The position numbers and the translations under genes were made by a program. The notes beneath the pieces were generated by a model, which was not told where the DNA came from, ran no database searches, and was given only the letters and a program-made list of their open reading frames with translations. DNA of 64,000 nucleotides from DALYDK01 sp031973215 (lineage in GTDB: Bacteria > Patescibacteriota > Saccharimonadia > Saccharimonadales > CAIOMD01). Where the stretch lies: assembly GCA_031973215.1 (NCBI GenBank), contig DALYDK010000002.1, forward strand, positions 1 through 64,000, read 5' to 3'. Shown here piece by piece: positions 8,226 through 15,645 of the stretch. Within the stretch, counting starts at the first letter, position 1, and every line of letters starts with the position of its first letter.

Positions 8226-9557
8226 CTAGTCTTCCTCATCTGTAATATTATGCCATCTATCGGACTGTATTATGCTGCTAACTCCCAGTATTTCGTCATT
8301 AATTTCTTCGCCAGTCTCAAGGTCTTTAACTTTAAAAACTTTCGAAACAAGCTCGTCCTGCCCTATGAAAACAACATGTTTTACGCCCATTTTAGACGCA
8401 TTCTTTATTTTTTTATCAATTTTTTTATCACTTGGATCTACCGCCACTCTGGCGCCATCATCTCTAAGCGTCTTCAGAATGCCTTGTATGTTCACCACGG
8501 TCAGTCCAATTGGAATTACGACAGCATCTATTTCACATACTAGTTCAGGCAATAATTTATGTGTTTCAAGAAAATCACGGATAGTAACATCTCCCATACC
8601 AAAGCCTACGGTTGGAACTGGCTCAACGCCAAATAATCCAACCAATCCATCGTACCTACCGCCGCCGAAAAGTGATCTATTATTACTTGGGTCAGTATCA
8701 TAAACCTCAAATACTATATCTGTATAGTAGTCAAAACCTCGCATGAGCGTAATATCAAACTTGGCATTAACTAATCCAGAATCTTTAAGCATAGAAGCTA
8801 GTTCGCCAATTTGCTTAAAAGAATCATTGTTTTTAACAATCTCCGGAAGATCTTCTAAATTGTTTACTCTTAAAATACCAAATAAATTACCTAAGATTTG
8901 GTTATCGCGCTCAGCAGCCAATACTAATGATTCGGATATTAGTTTTTCGAAAGTATCGCTTGGCATTTTATCTTTTTTATCGATTAGTCTAATTACATCT
9001 GCGCTTTCTTCGTCGCTCAAATGTAGGTAATCGGTTAAGATAAAGTTTATTAGCTTTCTAGAGGAAATTTTTATTAGATATTCCTCTCTGGATGCCCCAA
9101 AATTTTGCATAATAGTGTCAGCAAGCATGATTATTTCGTAATCACCAGATAAATCTTCAAGGCCAAATAAGTCTGCGTTTAATTGCCAATGCTCCCTTAG
9201 GCGCCCCTTTTGAGGCCTCTCATATCGCCAAACATTCGGAATGCTAAAAAGCCTAAGCGGATACGCAAGCTCTTGTCTTTTTGCTGCCACCATTCTACTA
9301 ACGCTTGGTGTCATTTCTGGGCGAATGACTACGTCTCTGTCACCTCTGTCTTTAAATATATAGGTTTGCTCATTTACTATTTCATTACTACTTTTTGCGG
9401 CGTATAAATCGGCAGGCTCTATCATGGGAGCGTCGTACTGTTCGTACCCAAAGCTTAAACAACTTTTTTGCCAAATGCTAAAAATGTAATTGAGCACTCT
9501 TTTGTCTTTGGGATAGAAATCTCTTGATCCTTTATATGGTTGAGTTGATAGTGACAT
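8226..9557 (-). CDS. hisS: Histidyl-tRNA synthetase
   Basis: Class II aminoacyl-tRNA synthetase charging tRNA-His. Class II motif 2 is seen around VWRYERPQKGR, preceded by VIRPEMTPSVSRM. The histidine-specific LMRGFDYYTDIVFEV (family form RGLDYYTGTVFE) and motif 3 (GGGRYDGLVGLFG ... VGFGMG) follow, then an anticodon-binding C-terminal domain (about residues 340-430). At 443 residues it is of family length. The start at MSLSTQPYKGSRDFYPKDKR agrees with the conserved GxxDxxP opening of HisRS. It is the first gene of a minus-strand group with tig. Confidence 0.96.
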   Translation of the reverse strand: MSLSTQPYKGSRDFYPKDKRVLNYIFSIWQKSCLSFGYEQYDAPMIEPADLYAAKSSNEIVNEQTYIFKDRGDRDVVIRPEMTPSVSRMVAAKRQELAYPLRLFSIPNVWRYERPQKGRLREHWQLNADLFGLEDLSGDYEIIMLADTIMQNFGASREEYLIKISSRKLINFILTDYLHLSDEESADVIRLIDKKDKMPSDTFEKLISESLVLAAERDNQILGNLFGILRVNNLEDLPEIVKNNDSFKQIGELASMLKDSGLVNAKFDITLMRGFDYYTDIVFEVYDTDPSNNRSLFGGGRYDGLVGLFGVEPVPTVGFGMGDVTIRDFLETHKLLPELVCEIDAVVIPIGLTVVNIQGILKTLRDDGARVAVDPSDKKIDKKIKNASKMGVKHVVFIGQDELVSKVFKVKDLETGEEINDEILGVSSIIQSDRWHNITDEED

Positions 9558-9615
9558 AATTAATCCAATTATAGCCTATTATTTCACAAGAATATTAAGG
9601 TAGCCATAAAAACTA

Positions 9616-9646
9616 TTGACGCGCCCCAGTTGATGGTGGTTATATT
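9616..9646 (+). promoter_or_regulatory. Promoter of the membrane protein at 9677
   Basis: TTGACG at 9616-9621 and TATATT at 9641-9646 with a 19-nt spacer (18 for TTATAT), about 30 nt before the start codon and followed by a GGAGG. Confidence 0.55.
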
Positions 9647-9676
9647 AAGGCAACTATTAAAACAATGGAGGACTAT

Positions 9677-10725
9677 ATGGCTACTACTAAGAAGGTAGAA
9701 ACCAAAGAAAAACCAAAAACCAAAGCCGCCGCAAAAAAAACTGCCAAAACAGTGAAAACCGACAATAAAAATAAGGTTAGTTCAAATGCTAATGCCAATA
9801 AGTCTTCTAATGAAGAACTAGACTTTGGCGGAAAATTATCCTGGATTTTTAATAACTTAAAGACCGTTTGGGATAACATAGTTTTAAATATTGGGACTCT
9901 TGTTTTAATATGGTTAATTCCTTTTGCAATAATGATGGTAGCAATGGTTATTATGCTTGCCGGAGGAGCTGGCTGGCTAGAATTTCTTAATAATTCNNNN
10001 NNNNNNNNNNNNNNNNNNNNNNNNNNNNNNNNNNNNNNNNNNNNNNNNNNNNNNNNNNNNNNNNNNNNNNNNNNNNNNNNNNNNNNNNNNNNNNNNCAAT
10101 GGTTATTATGCTTGCCGGAGGAGCTGGCTGGCTAGAATTTCTTAATAATTCGAACTCAGTAAGTGGGGGTAGCGTTGCCTTTGGCGGGGTTACTATTCTT
10201 GGATTATTTTTGCTTTTTGTTGGAATAGTTGTAGCAGTAATTTTAGCTCCTGCATCAACCGTAGTTCAGCTAGAAAGTACCAGGGGAAATAAAATAGACT
10301 TTAAAACAACTTGGGAAAAATCATTAAAATTTATTGGTAGATATATACTTATTTATCTAATAATTGGCCTAGCAATTATTATGCCAATATTACTTTCAAT
10401 TCTACTTATGACAGTCTTAATTGGCTTCTTACTTCTTCCTTTGGCATTAATATTTGCATTCGTAGTTGGTTTCTTTACAATGCTAGCCCCTTACCTACTT
10501 ATTGATAAAGACCTAAAAGCCAGTGAGGCAATTGAGCAAGGCTACAATTTAGCTAAAATTCATTGGCAATGGCTCTTGGCAGTAATAATTGTAGGCATGG
10601 TCGCCGGATTTGCTTCTTACATTATTAGCTGGGTGCCAATCTTAGGATTCTTTGTTCAGCTACTAATTAGCGTAGGCGTTCTGTTTGTTACTGCACTTGT
10701 TTACGTAAAGAAAATAGCAAAATAG
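9677..10725 (+). CDS. Polytopic membrane protein with Lys/Ala-rich N-terminal tail (interrupted by assembly gap)
   Basis: The start is the ATG at 9677, with GGAGG (9668-9672) 4 nt upstream; the ATG at 9665 overlaps this Shine-Dalgarno. Predicted cytosolic N-terminus of about 45 residues rich in Lys and Ala, then about six membrane segments. The C-terminal part contains ASEAIEQGYNLAKIHWQWL, a pattern recalling the membrane domains of DUF975 or glycerophosphodiesterase-associated proteins; this resemblance is weak. The 55 bases before the N run repeat exactly after it. If they are merged, the ORF becomes 9677-9996 joined to 10152-10725, 894 nt, in frame and 297 residues. So the apparent break is an artefact and the gene is intact. 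Function unknown. Confidence 0.8.
9942..10151. repeat. 55-bp exact duplication flanking the N run (contig-end overlap, artefact)
   Basis: Bases 9942-9996 are identical to 10097-10151. De Bruijn assemblers leave contig ends that share exactly k bases; 55 is a common k value. Collapsing the repeat restores an intact reading frame, which supports an unmerged overlap rather than a biological repeat. Confidence 0.9.
9997..10096. other. Scaffold gap (100 N) with probably zero missing sequence
   Basis: Exactly 100 N between two copies of the same 55 bases. The merged frame is intact, so the true gap is likely negative (an overlap). Confidence 0.9.
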
Positions 10726-10773
10726 AAAATATTGTATTCAGTAGATTAACTAGCTCTACGTTCATCAGGAACA

Positions 10774-11586
10774 TCACACATTATGAGGAGTATAAACCGA
10801 GATATTCTCCTCATTTTTCATCGCTAGTCGTGCTAGCTGAATAGTTGTGTGACTTTTCATTGATATGCTTGATTCAAAAATTTCGGTAATATAGATCCCG
10901 CTGACAGCGGTCACACGACTGTTTAATTTATCAAAAATGTTGCCTGATATAAATAATTGATCGTCTGAAAGTTCTACAGTTTTCATATTAAGGTCAGCAA
11001 TTCGTTTTTTTAGTTCCAATGTATCCCAATATACCTTTTTATTTGGCATGCTATTTGTATCTATCCATTCGGTAGCAGCCCATGATTGAACTGATTCATA
11101 GAAAGCTTTTTCTGCGGCAGAACCTGAGTCTTTTGAGCACCCTCCGCCAAGAACTACATATGGATATTTGTTATCATTAAGCAATATGCTGCATGCAACG
11201 TAATAACCCGAACAGGCAGATTCTACAAAACCGATGTTTACAGAATAATTTTCAGGTATAGTTAAATTGTTCCTCATGAGCATAAGTTTTATCAGTTCGT
11301 TAGAAAGCTTTGCGACAAAAGACCTTTCACATGACCACCAAGCGGCTAAGGAGATTCTTTCAATTGCCTCGCACTTAGCATTTTCAATAGATAATTTTTT
11401 GCTTTCATGTGCCGCAGAAGCAAACACTGCTTTATCAATAACAAAATCCATCTCGGCTCTTTCCATAGCAACCCTTGTAACCAAATCGCTAATTTTTGTA
11501 CCAGTGGAGCACGGCCTGAATCCGCTATTGATATCCATTCTAACTGTTTTGACTGCCTCAAATGGCGTATCGATTATTTCATACAT
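10774..11586 (-). CDS. YcaO-like domain protein (short, divergent)
   Basis: YcaO enzymes use ATP to activate peptide backbone amides, making azolines, thioamides or amidines, and often serve RiPP pathways. Seen: an N-terminal half with KLSIENAKCEAIERISLAAWW, matching the YcaO ATP/Mg motif E-A-I-E-R. About 85 residues later comes VVLGGGCSKDSGSAAEKAF followed by YESVQSW, matching the second YcaO motif (GxGxxxDxxxAxxxAxxExxQS). The protein is about 270 residues, shorter than typical cyclodehydratases, and lacks the Pro-rich C-terminus used by azoline-forming members. The start is uncertain: ATG 11586 is chosen because longer frames (TTG 11643) begin inside a 17-bp hairpin. It is the last gene of the locus, 70 nt after the 169-residue gene. 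AT-rich like the chromosome. Confidence 0.7.
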   Translation of the reverse strand: MYEIIDTPFEAVKTVRMDINSGFRPCSTGTKISDLVTRVAMERAEMDFVIDKAVFASAAHESKKLSIENAKCEAIERISLAAWWSCERSFVAKLSNELIKLMLMRNNLTIPENYSVNIGFVESACSGYYVACSILLNDNKYPYVVLGGGCSKDSGSAAEKAFYESVQSWAATEWIDTNSMPNKKVYWDTLELKKRIADLNMKTVELSDDQLFISGNIFDKLNSRVTAVSGIYITEIFESSISMKSHTTIQLARLAMKNEENISVYTPHNV

Positions 11587-11607
11587 ATTTCTAGCCAAAG
11601 CATTTTT

Positions 11608-11645
11608 GCTTGGGTCGGGCGAAGACAACTTCACCCGACCCAAGC
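11608..11645 (-). promoter_or_regulatory. 17-bp RNA hairpin between the 169-residue gene and the YcaO-like gene
   Basis: Arms 11608-11624 and 11629-11645 pair over 17 bp (one G-U in the minus-strand RNA) with a 4-nt loop. On the minus strand it is followed by AAAAATGC, not a T run, so it is not a textbook terminator. It may be a 3' stabiliser, processing site or attenuator that separates strong expression of the upstream gene from weaker expression of the YcaO gene. Confidence 0.65.
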
Positions 11646-11648
11646 TTT

Positions 11649-11667
11649 ATGACCACTAAGCGGTCAT
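11649..11667 (-). promoter_or_regulatory. Small hairpin containing the stop codon of the 169-residue gene
   Basis: A perfect ATGACC/GGTCAT stem extended by two further pairs, with the TAG stop in its top. It directly precedes the 17-bp hairpin, giving tandem structures at the end of the gene. Confidence 0.45.
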
Positions 11668-12165
11668 GAGGTTCGCGGGCGCGAACATCTGTGCGAATTT
11701 AGCTTGCCACACAGTAGTCTTGATAAGACTATCTAGCGCTGCAACGAAGTTGCTCGTAAGGGCTGGATCTCGCCAAAGCGACTGCTGCAGCGAGTCGCCG
11801 ACAACAAGTGCCTGTAAATCCATACGAGCCACCGAAACCTTATCAGCAGCTTCAGCGATCAGTTTCTGCTGTTCGCTAAAGTCTACTATAGGTTCAGAGA
11901 TGTACGACCAAAGCGTCGCAACGGTGCCTATTCTGTTCTTGGCCTCAGAGAGAGCTTTCTCACTAGCGCCAAGGAACTGAATCGCTTCCGATAGAGCACC
12001 GTCACTAATTATCGAATCTTCAATGGCAATATTTGCATCGAAGAACTTGGCCGATCCATCAAACAATGCCCTGCAATAACTCGCAAGCTGTTTGGTGTAT
12101 TCTTCGAGAAACTGGGCAGAGGCATTAGCCCCGCCGTTTCCGCCAGCACAATTGATTCCTCCCAT
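11656..12165 (-). CDS. GC-rich 169-residue helical protein with Gly/Cys/Asn-rich N-terminus, possible YcaO substrate or partner
   Basis: Not recognised. It begins MGGINCAGGNGGANAS, then long amphipathic helices (about residues 18-165) with no membrane segment; Cys at residues 6 and about 30. The start is the ATG at 12165: AGGAGGTGATTACC lies immediately upstream, close to the full complement of the 16S 3' end, so initiation should be very strong. The in-frame GTG at 12174 is inside this Shine-Dalgarno. A consensus promoter lies at 12227-12255. Base use is alien to the neighbours: 35 of 60 bases are G/C in 11761-11820 against 16 of 60 in 12301-12360, and many codons end in C or G. Strong expression signals next to a YcaO gene recall RiPP precursor genes, but it is longer than most precursors and the Gly-rich segment is N-terminal. 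Substrate role is inference only. Confidence 0.75.
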   Translation of the reverse strand: MGGINCAGGNGGANASAQFLEEYTKQLASYCRALFDGSAKFFDANIAIEDSIISDGALSEAIQFLGASEKALSEAKNRIGTVATLWSYISEPIVDFSEQQKLIAEAADKVSVARMDLQALVVGDSLQQSLWRDPALTSNFVAALDSLIKTTVWQAKFAQMFAPANLMTA

Positions 12166-12226
12166 GGTAATCACCTCCTCGGGAGAATGTAGTTACGATA
12201 AGGGAAAGTCTCCCAAATCTAAATGA

Positions 12227-12255
12227 AGAATAAAACAAAGAATATATATTGTCAA
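12227..12255 (-). promoter_or_regulatory. Consensus promoter of the 169-residue gene
   Basis: Minus strand: perfect TTGACA at 12250-12255, 17-nt spacer, TATTCT at 12227-12232. The resulting ~55-nt leader carries GGGAGA and TCTCCC segments that can pair just before the Shine-Dalgarno. Confidence 0.8.
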
Positions 12256-12264
12256 TTATATAAT

Positions 12265-13878
12265 TCAGTCAGATATATCAATTGAATTAGTGACACCAAT
12301 ATTATTGACAAAATCTCTATCATGAGACACTAGTAAAATACCTCCTGGATAATTTAATAAAGCATTTTCAAGAGCTTCTATAGCCGGTATATCTAGATTG
12401 TTTGTTGGCTCATCGAGTATCAATAAACCACTATTTTGAGCTGATATACTAGCTAGCAGAATCTTGGCGCGCTCACCGCCACTCAAAGCTCTGGATGGGA
12501 TTGTACTAAGAATATCCTTTTTTAGGCCGAACTTAATTAATAGGTTTATTGCATCATGAAGTTCCAGTGATGGCGAAAGCTCCCGAAGATTAGCGAGAGC
12601 AGAACCATCAATAAGCGGTAAAGTCTGATTTTGATCAATATATACTGTGTTAGCTTGCCTGCTAAGATAAACATCACCCATGCTCATTTCGTTAACGCCC
12701 AAAATTCCCCTTATAATTGATGTTTTGCCAGAACCATTTTTGCCCTTAAGTAGCACCCTTTCTCCGGAGCGAATAGAAAACGAGATGGGGCCGATTTTAT
12801 GACAATCACCATAGTCGACCTCTAAATTAGAAACTGAAAGTAGATTAATTCTTTTTTCGATTTCATTGTTGAATCCAAATTTTAGTGAAACATCCTCTTC
12901 TGGACGTTCAGGTTCCTCAAGGTGATCAAGGCGGCTGCTGATACTAACTGCGGCACTCGCAAGGCCGTTAGCTGCTTTTTCTTTACGGAAATGTGACGTA
13001 AGCTTGTCATTATCACTATATGAACTATTAGAACCTGCCGAATTAGCCTTTACTCTTGCTGCTCTAGATGCTTTTTGTAACCTTTTTTTTTCTTTTTCGA
13101 ATTGTTCGTAACGCTTAAAAGTAGCTTGCTTGGCATTCTCTCTGGCTTCAATATATTCGTCATATCCAAGACCAAATTGCTTAACTCCTTGGTCGCCACC
13201 CATTAACTCAATTATCCTACTCGTTGCATTTCTTAAAAACCTTCGATCATGAGATACCATTAAAAAAGCTGCCTTGGAACCTTCTATGAATTTTTCGAGT
13301 ACTACAACTCCGCTATCATCAAGATTGTTGGTAGGCTCATCAAGAAGAACAACATCATAGCGGGAGGCAAATACAGCAGCTAGCGCAATACGCGTACGCT
13401 GACCGCCAGAAAATTTACCAATTTCCTTATCTGTATCTATCATAGCAATATCAGCTCTTTTAAGGGCTTTTTCAAGATTGGATTCGAATGATGCTACTTC
13501 AAATTTATCATATCGCTCAAGTGCATCAGCGTATAAGAGAAGCGTCCGTTCACTCTCAAAATTTTCGAGACTGGCACATTGTCTATCGAACTGTTCTCTG
13601 ACCTCTTTTACGCCTGTAACTTCTTCTATAAATCCATAAACAGTATGATCAAACCAAGCACGCATATCCTGAGGTAGCATTCCTATTTCTTCATTGGTAC
13701 GTATAATATCTCCGGAAGTTGGCGTTATGTCGCCATTGATTAATTTTAATAGTGTGGTTTTTCCGGCACCATTCGGTCCAACAAGTCCAATTTTTTCTCC
13801 ACTATTAATCGAAAAGGAGACATTGTTAATGATCTCCTTCCCGTTTTTCTCATAATTTACATTATTGAGACTTATCAT
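12265..13878 (-). CDS. ABC-F family ATPase (ribosome-acting, translation factor or antibiotic-resistance type)
   Basis: ABC-F proteins have two ATPase domains and no membrane part, and bind the ribosomal E site to rescue or protect it. Seen: first Walker A GPNGAGKTT, signature SGGQR and DEPTNNLD; a linker of about 80 residues rich in Lys/Arg/Glu (FEKEKKRLQKASRAARVKAN), the P-site tRNA-interaction motif region; second Walker A KGKNGSGKTS, signature SGGER and DEPTNNLD. Length 537. The start is at MISLNNVNYEKNGKE, where the ABC fold begins; a TTG 11 codons upstream is less likely. It precedes the 169-residue and YcaO-like genes on the same strand, so self-protection against a modified product is possible, but it could equally be a housekeeping EttA/Uup-like factor. 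A 37-codon upstream ORF overlaps its start. Confidence 0.9.
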   Translation of the reverse strand: MISLNNVNYEKNGKEIINNVSFSINSGEKIGLVGPNGAGKTTLLKLINGDITPTSGDIIRTNEEIGMLPQDMRAWFDHTVYGFIEEVTGVKEVREQFDRQCASLENFESERTLLLYADALERYDKFEVASFESNLEKALKRADIAMIDTDKEIGKFSGGQRTRIALAAVFASRYDVVLLDEPTNNLDDSGVVVLEKFIEGSKAAFLMVSHDRRFLRNATSRIIELMGGDQGVKQFGLGYDEYIEARENAKQATFKRYEQFEKEKKRLQKASRAARVKANSAGSNSSYSDNDKLTSHFRKEKAANGLASAAVSISSRLDHLEEPERPEEDVSLKFGFNNEIEKRINLLSVSNLEVDYGDCHKIGPISFSIRSGERVLLKGKNGSGKTSIIRGILGVNEMSMGDVYLSRQANTVYIDQNQTLPLIDGSALANLRELSPSLELHDAINLLIKFGLKKDILSTIPSRALSGGERAKILLASISAQNSGLLILDEPTNNLDIPAIEALENALLNYPGGILLVSHDRDFVNNIGVTNSIDISD

Positions 13879-13975
13879 ATTCACATATTCTATCTTCTTT
13901 GATCTGATCAAGCAACAGATAATGTTCAGATATAATTAGCGCTAAACTTTTAGCTAATAACACCGTTGAATCCAT
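13862..13975 (-). CDS. Possible 37-residue leader ORF overlapping the ABC-F start
   Basis: ATG at 13975 opens MDSTVLLAKSLALIISEH..., a hydrophobic then charged peptide. Its stop lies 17 nt inside the ABC-F coding region, in another frame. No Shine-Dalgarno is visible. Antibiotic-responsive ABC-F genes are often controlled by leader peptides, which is why it is listed; it may be chance. A GCTAAA/TTTAGC palindrome lies within it at 13941-13954. Confidence 0.25.
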   Translation of the reverse strand: MDSTVLLAKSLALIISEHYLLLDQIKEDRICEYDKSQ

Positions 13976-14035
13976 CTGTATGTAGTTATGCAAATAAAAC
14001 GCAACAAGTTAACAGATCGATACAATAAATATAAC

Positions 14036-14060
14036 AAAAAGACCCTAAAAAATTAGGGTC
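14036..14060 (-). terminator. Intrinsic terminator after tRNA-Leu (works in both directions)
   Basis: 8-bp stem GACCCTAA/TTAGGGTC at 14041-14060, with five A before and five T after, giving a T run on either strand. It closes the recG-to-tRNA group. Confidence 0.9.
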
Positions 14061-14068
14061 TTTTTGTT

Positions 14069-14153
14069 TGGTACGCGAGAGAGGACTTGAACCTCCACGC
14101 CTTGCGGCACTAGCTCCTAAGGCTAGCGTGTCTACCAATTCCACCACTCGCGC
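14069..14153 (-). tRNA. tRNA-Leu, anticodon UAG
   Basis: Minus strand cloverleaf: acceptor GCGCGAG with CTCGCGT (one G-U), D arm with GGTAGACAC, anticodon stem CTAGC/GCTAG around loop CTTAGGA (anticodon TAG), long variable arm typical of leucine tRNAs, T arm GGAGG-TTCAAGT-CCTCT. Discriminator A and an encoded CCA at 14069-14071. It reads CUA and other CUN codons. It ends the recG group and is followed by its own terminator. Confidence 0.96.
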
Positions 14154-14191
14154 TTAAAATTGGTACGAAGAACATTGTACAGTCCGAGGCA

Positions 14192-15019
14192 TTAAATTTC
14201 AATAACTGCAGCCAAGCACGCTTGACCAATCTTTTTTCTCTTGTCTGCAAGCATTGCAGCCATTTCGAGCGTATTACTTCCCTCTTCAACTACACGTCTT
14301 ATGTCTTCATAAACATTTTTATCACCCATTAGATCCGGCTTTACGGGTCCACTAAGCATAACCACCATATCACCCTCTTTTGCTTCAATTGGCGGATGTG
14401 GTGCAATATCCACACCTTCTTCTCCCATAACTGGCATTAGAACATCTCCATCGTTATCGACATGTTCAACAAAAAGTGGTTCTATTTTTTCTTCAGCATA
14501 ATCTTTAGGAACTTTAAAAGCCATGCCTTTACCGAGATTTGCTGAGACTATAAAATTTCTATGTTTTTCGCCGTCCTCAACTCGTCGAATTATTCTTACT
14601 AAAGCTGCCGAAGCAAGTGATTGAGTAATTTCTGCCGTTTGATTTTTCTGATAAATTACACTATGCGCTTGATCAATTTTTAATGATAAATTATCTACAG
14701 CGTGAGGCAGCTCGCCTACTTCGTCTACATTGAGATATAAACCATGAGAAGATACGCTTTTAGCATGAGAAGCTGCCCAGGTGTTTTCCTCGTCCGTGTG
14801 ATGAGCATGAAAAAGTCCATAGACCTCATCCCCGCCGGGTAAAGGTTTATGCAAAAATGAAATCTCATTATCTAGCGGGTTAGGACCATAAACGACAACG
14901 GCATGCTTATCTTTTTTCTCGAAAATGCCTTCAATAGGCTGCTCTTCAGTCCAGCCGTTTTTTCTTACTTCGTGGGGCGTTAGGCCTTCTGCTAATTTAA
15001 GTCCGCTAATTTCCTTCAA
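14192..15019 (-). CDS. PP2C-like (PPM) phosphatase fold protein, probably catalytically degenerate
   Basis: Resemblance to PP2C phosphatases is by pattern only: EVYGLFHAHH where active members have a VxDGMGGH motif, a helix LASAALVRII preceding a strand NFIVSANLGKGMAF (family: nvGDSRay), and late GDMVVMLSGPVKPDLM (family: gDxlllaSDGvxd) with a final strand LAAVIEI. The metal-binding Asp residues of these motifs are missing or replaced, so phosphatase activity is doubtful; it may be a pseudo-phosphatase or regulator. 275 residues, no membrane segment. It lies 47 nt after rsmD on the same strand. Confidence 0.5.
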   Translation of the reverse strand: MKEISGLKLAEGLTPHEVRKNGWTEEQPIEGIFEKKDKHAVVVYGPNPLDNEISFLHKPLPGGDEVYGLFHAHHTDEENTWAASHAKSVSSHGLYLNVDEVGELPHAVDNLSLKIDQAHSVIYQKNQTAEITQSLASAALVRIIRRVEDGEKHRNFIVSANLGKGMAFKVPKDYAEEKIEPLFVEHVDNDGDVLMPVMGEEGVDIAPHPPIEAKEGDMVVMLSGPVKPDLMGDKNVYEDIRRVVEEGSNTLEMAAMLADKRKKIGQACLAAVIEI

Positions 15020-15066
15020 TTAAAACTCCATTTTGTTTATTTACCAACGAGTTATTTTAATATAGT

Positions 15067-15609
15067 TTACGGTTTTTGTCTAGCTTGCTTAAGATAAATG
15101 GTAATACTGCCATCGGCATAAGACTTTTGTAATTTTTTTTCAAAATTTTCACTAATTTCAGCTAAATAATTTTTAGGCAAAGACAACACAAATATGCCAC
15201 CATCTTTAATATTACGAGCCAACTTCATTAGATGATTCAAATTAATTGCATCATAAGGCGGGTCGGCAATTACAATGTCAAACTGAGTTTCAAAATTGTG
15301 GTCGCTCCAACTAGCAATATTAGCCCGGGTAATTTTTGAATTTTTTATTTCAAGATTATTTATATTGTTCGATATTGCATTAAACGCATTTTTATCTTGA
15401 TCTATAAACATTACAAAAGATGCGCCTCTTGAAAGTGCTTCAATCCCAACTGCTCCGCTCCCAGCGTATGCGTCTAGAACGGTTAAGCAGCTAATGTCAC
15501 CAAGACTATTAAACAAAGCTCCCCTCATTCTTTCGCTCATAGGGTGAGTGCGATGTCCTTTAGGGCTACTAATTATGCGCCCTTTATATTGTCCGGATAT
15601 GATTCTCAT
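15067..15609 (-). CDS. rsmD: 16S rRNA (guanine-966 N2)-methyltransferase
   Basis: SAM-dependent methyltransferase acting on 16S rRNA in the small subunit. Seen: opening MRIISGQYKGRII, the conserved HRTHPMSERMRGALFNSLG helix, SAM-binding VLDAYAGSGAVGIEALSRGA, and catalytic ADPPYD (DPPY motif for exocyclic amines). 180 residues, normal for the family. Same strand as recG and the Zn-phospholipase-like gene, 36 nt after the latter. Confidence 0.95.
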   Translation of the reverse strand: MRIISGQYKGRIISSPKGHRTHPMSERMRGALFNSLGDISCLTVLDAYAGSGAVGIEALSRGASFVMFIDQDKNAFNAISNNINNLEIKNSKITRANIASWSDHNFETQFDIVIADPPYDAINLNHLMKLARNIKDGGIFVLSLPKNYLAEISENFEKKLQKSYADGSITIYLKQARQKP

Positions 15610-15645
15610 TAGTATAGGGTAGACCTTTTATCTAGTGCGTTCAAG

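Noticed and set aside
9942..10151. Direct repeat suggestive of an insertion or duplication
   Set aside because: Exact 55-base copies on either side of a 100-N run, and merging restores an intact frame; it is an assembly overlap.
11608..11645. Hairpin called as a Rho-independent terminator
   Set aside because: Minus strand continues with A-rich sequence; only TTTAT follows on the plus strand, where no gene needs it. Kept as a structural element only.
11267..11659. 130-codon plus-strand frame opposite the YcaO-like gene
   Set aside because: No Shine-Dalgarno, promoter or recognisable motif; the minus frame carries two YcaO motifs.
14069..14153. tRNA-Leu as attachment site of a genomic island covering the YcaO/ABC-F locus
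   Set aside because: No copy of the tRNA 3' end was found near 10730 and no integrase gene is present.
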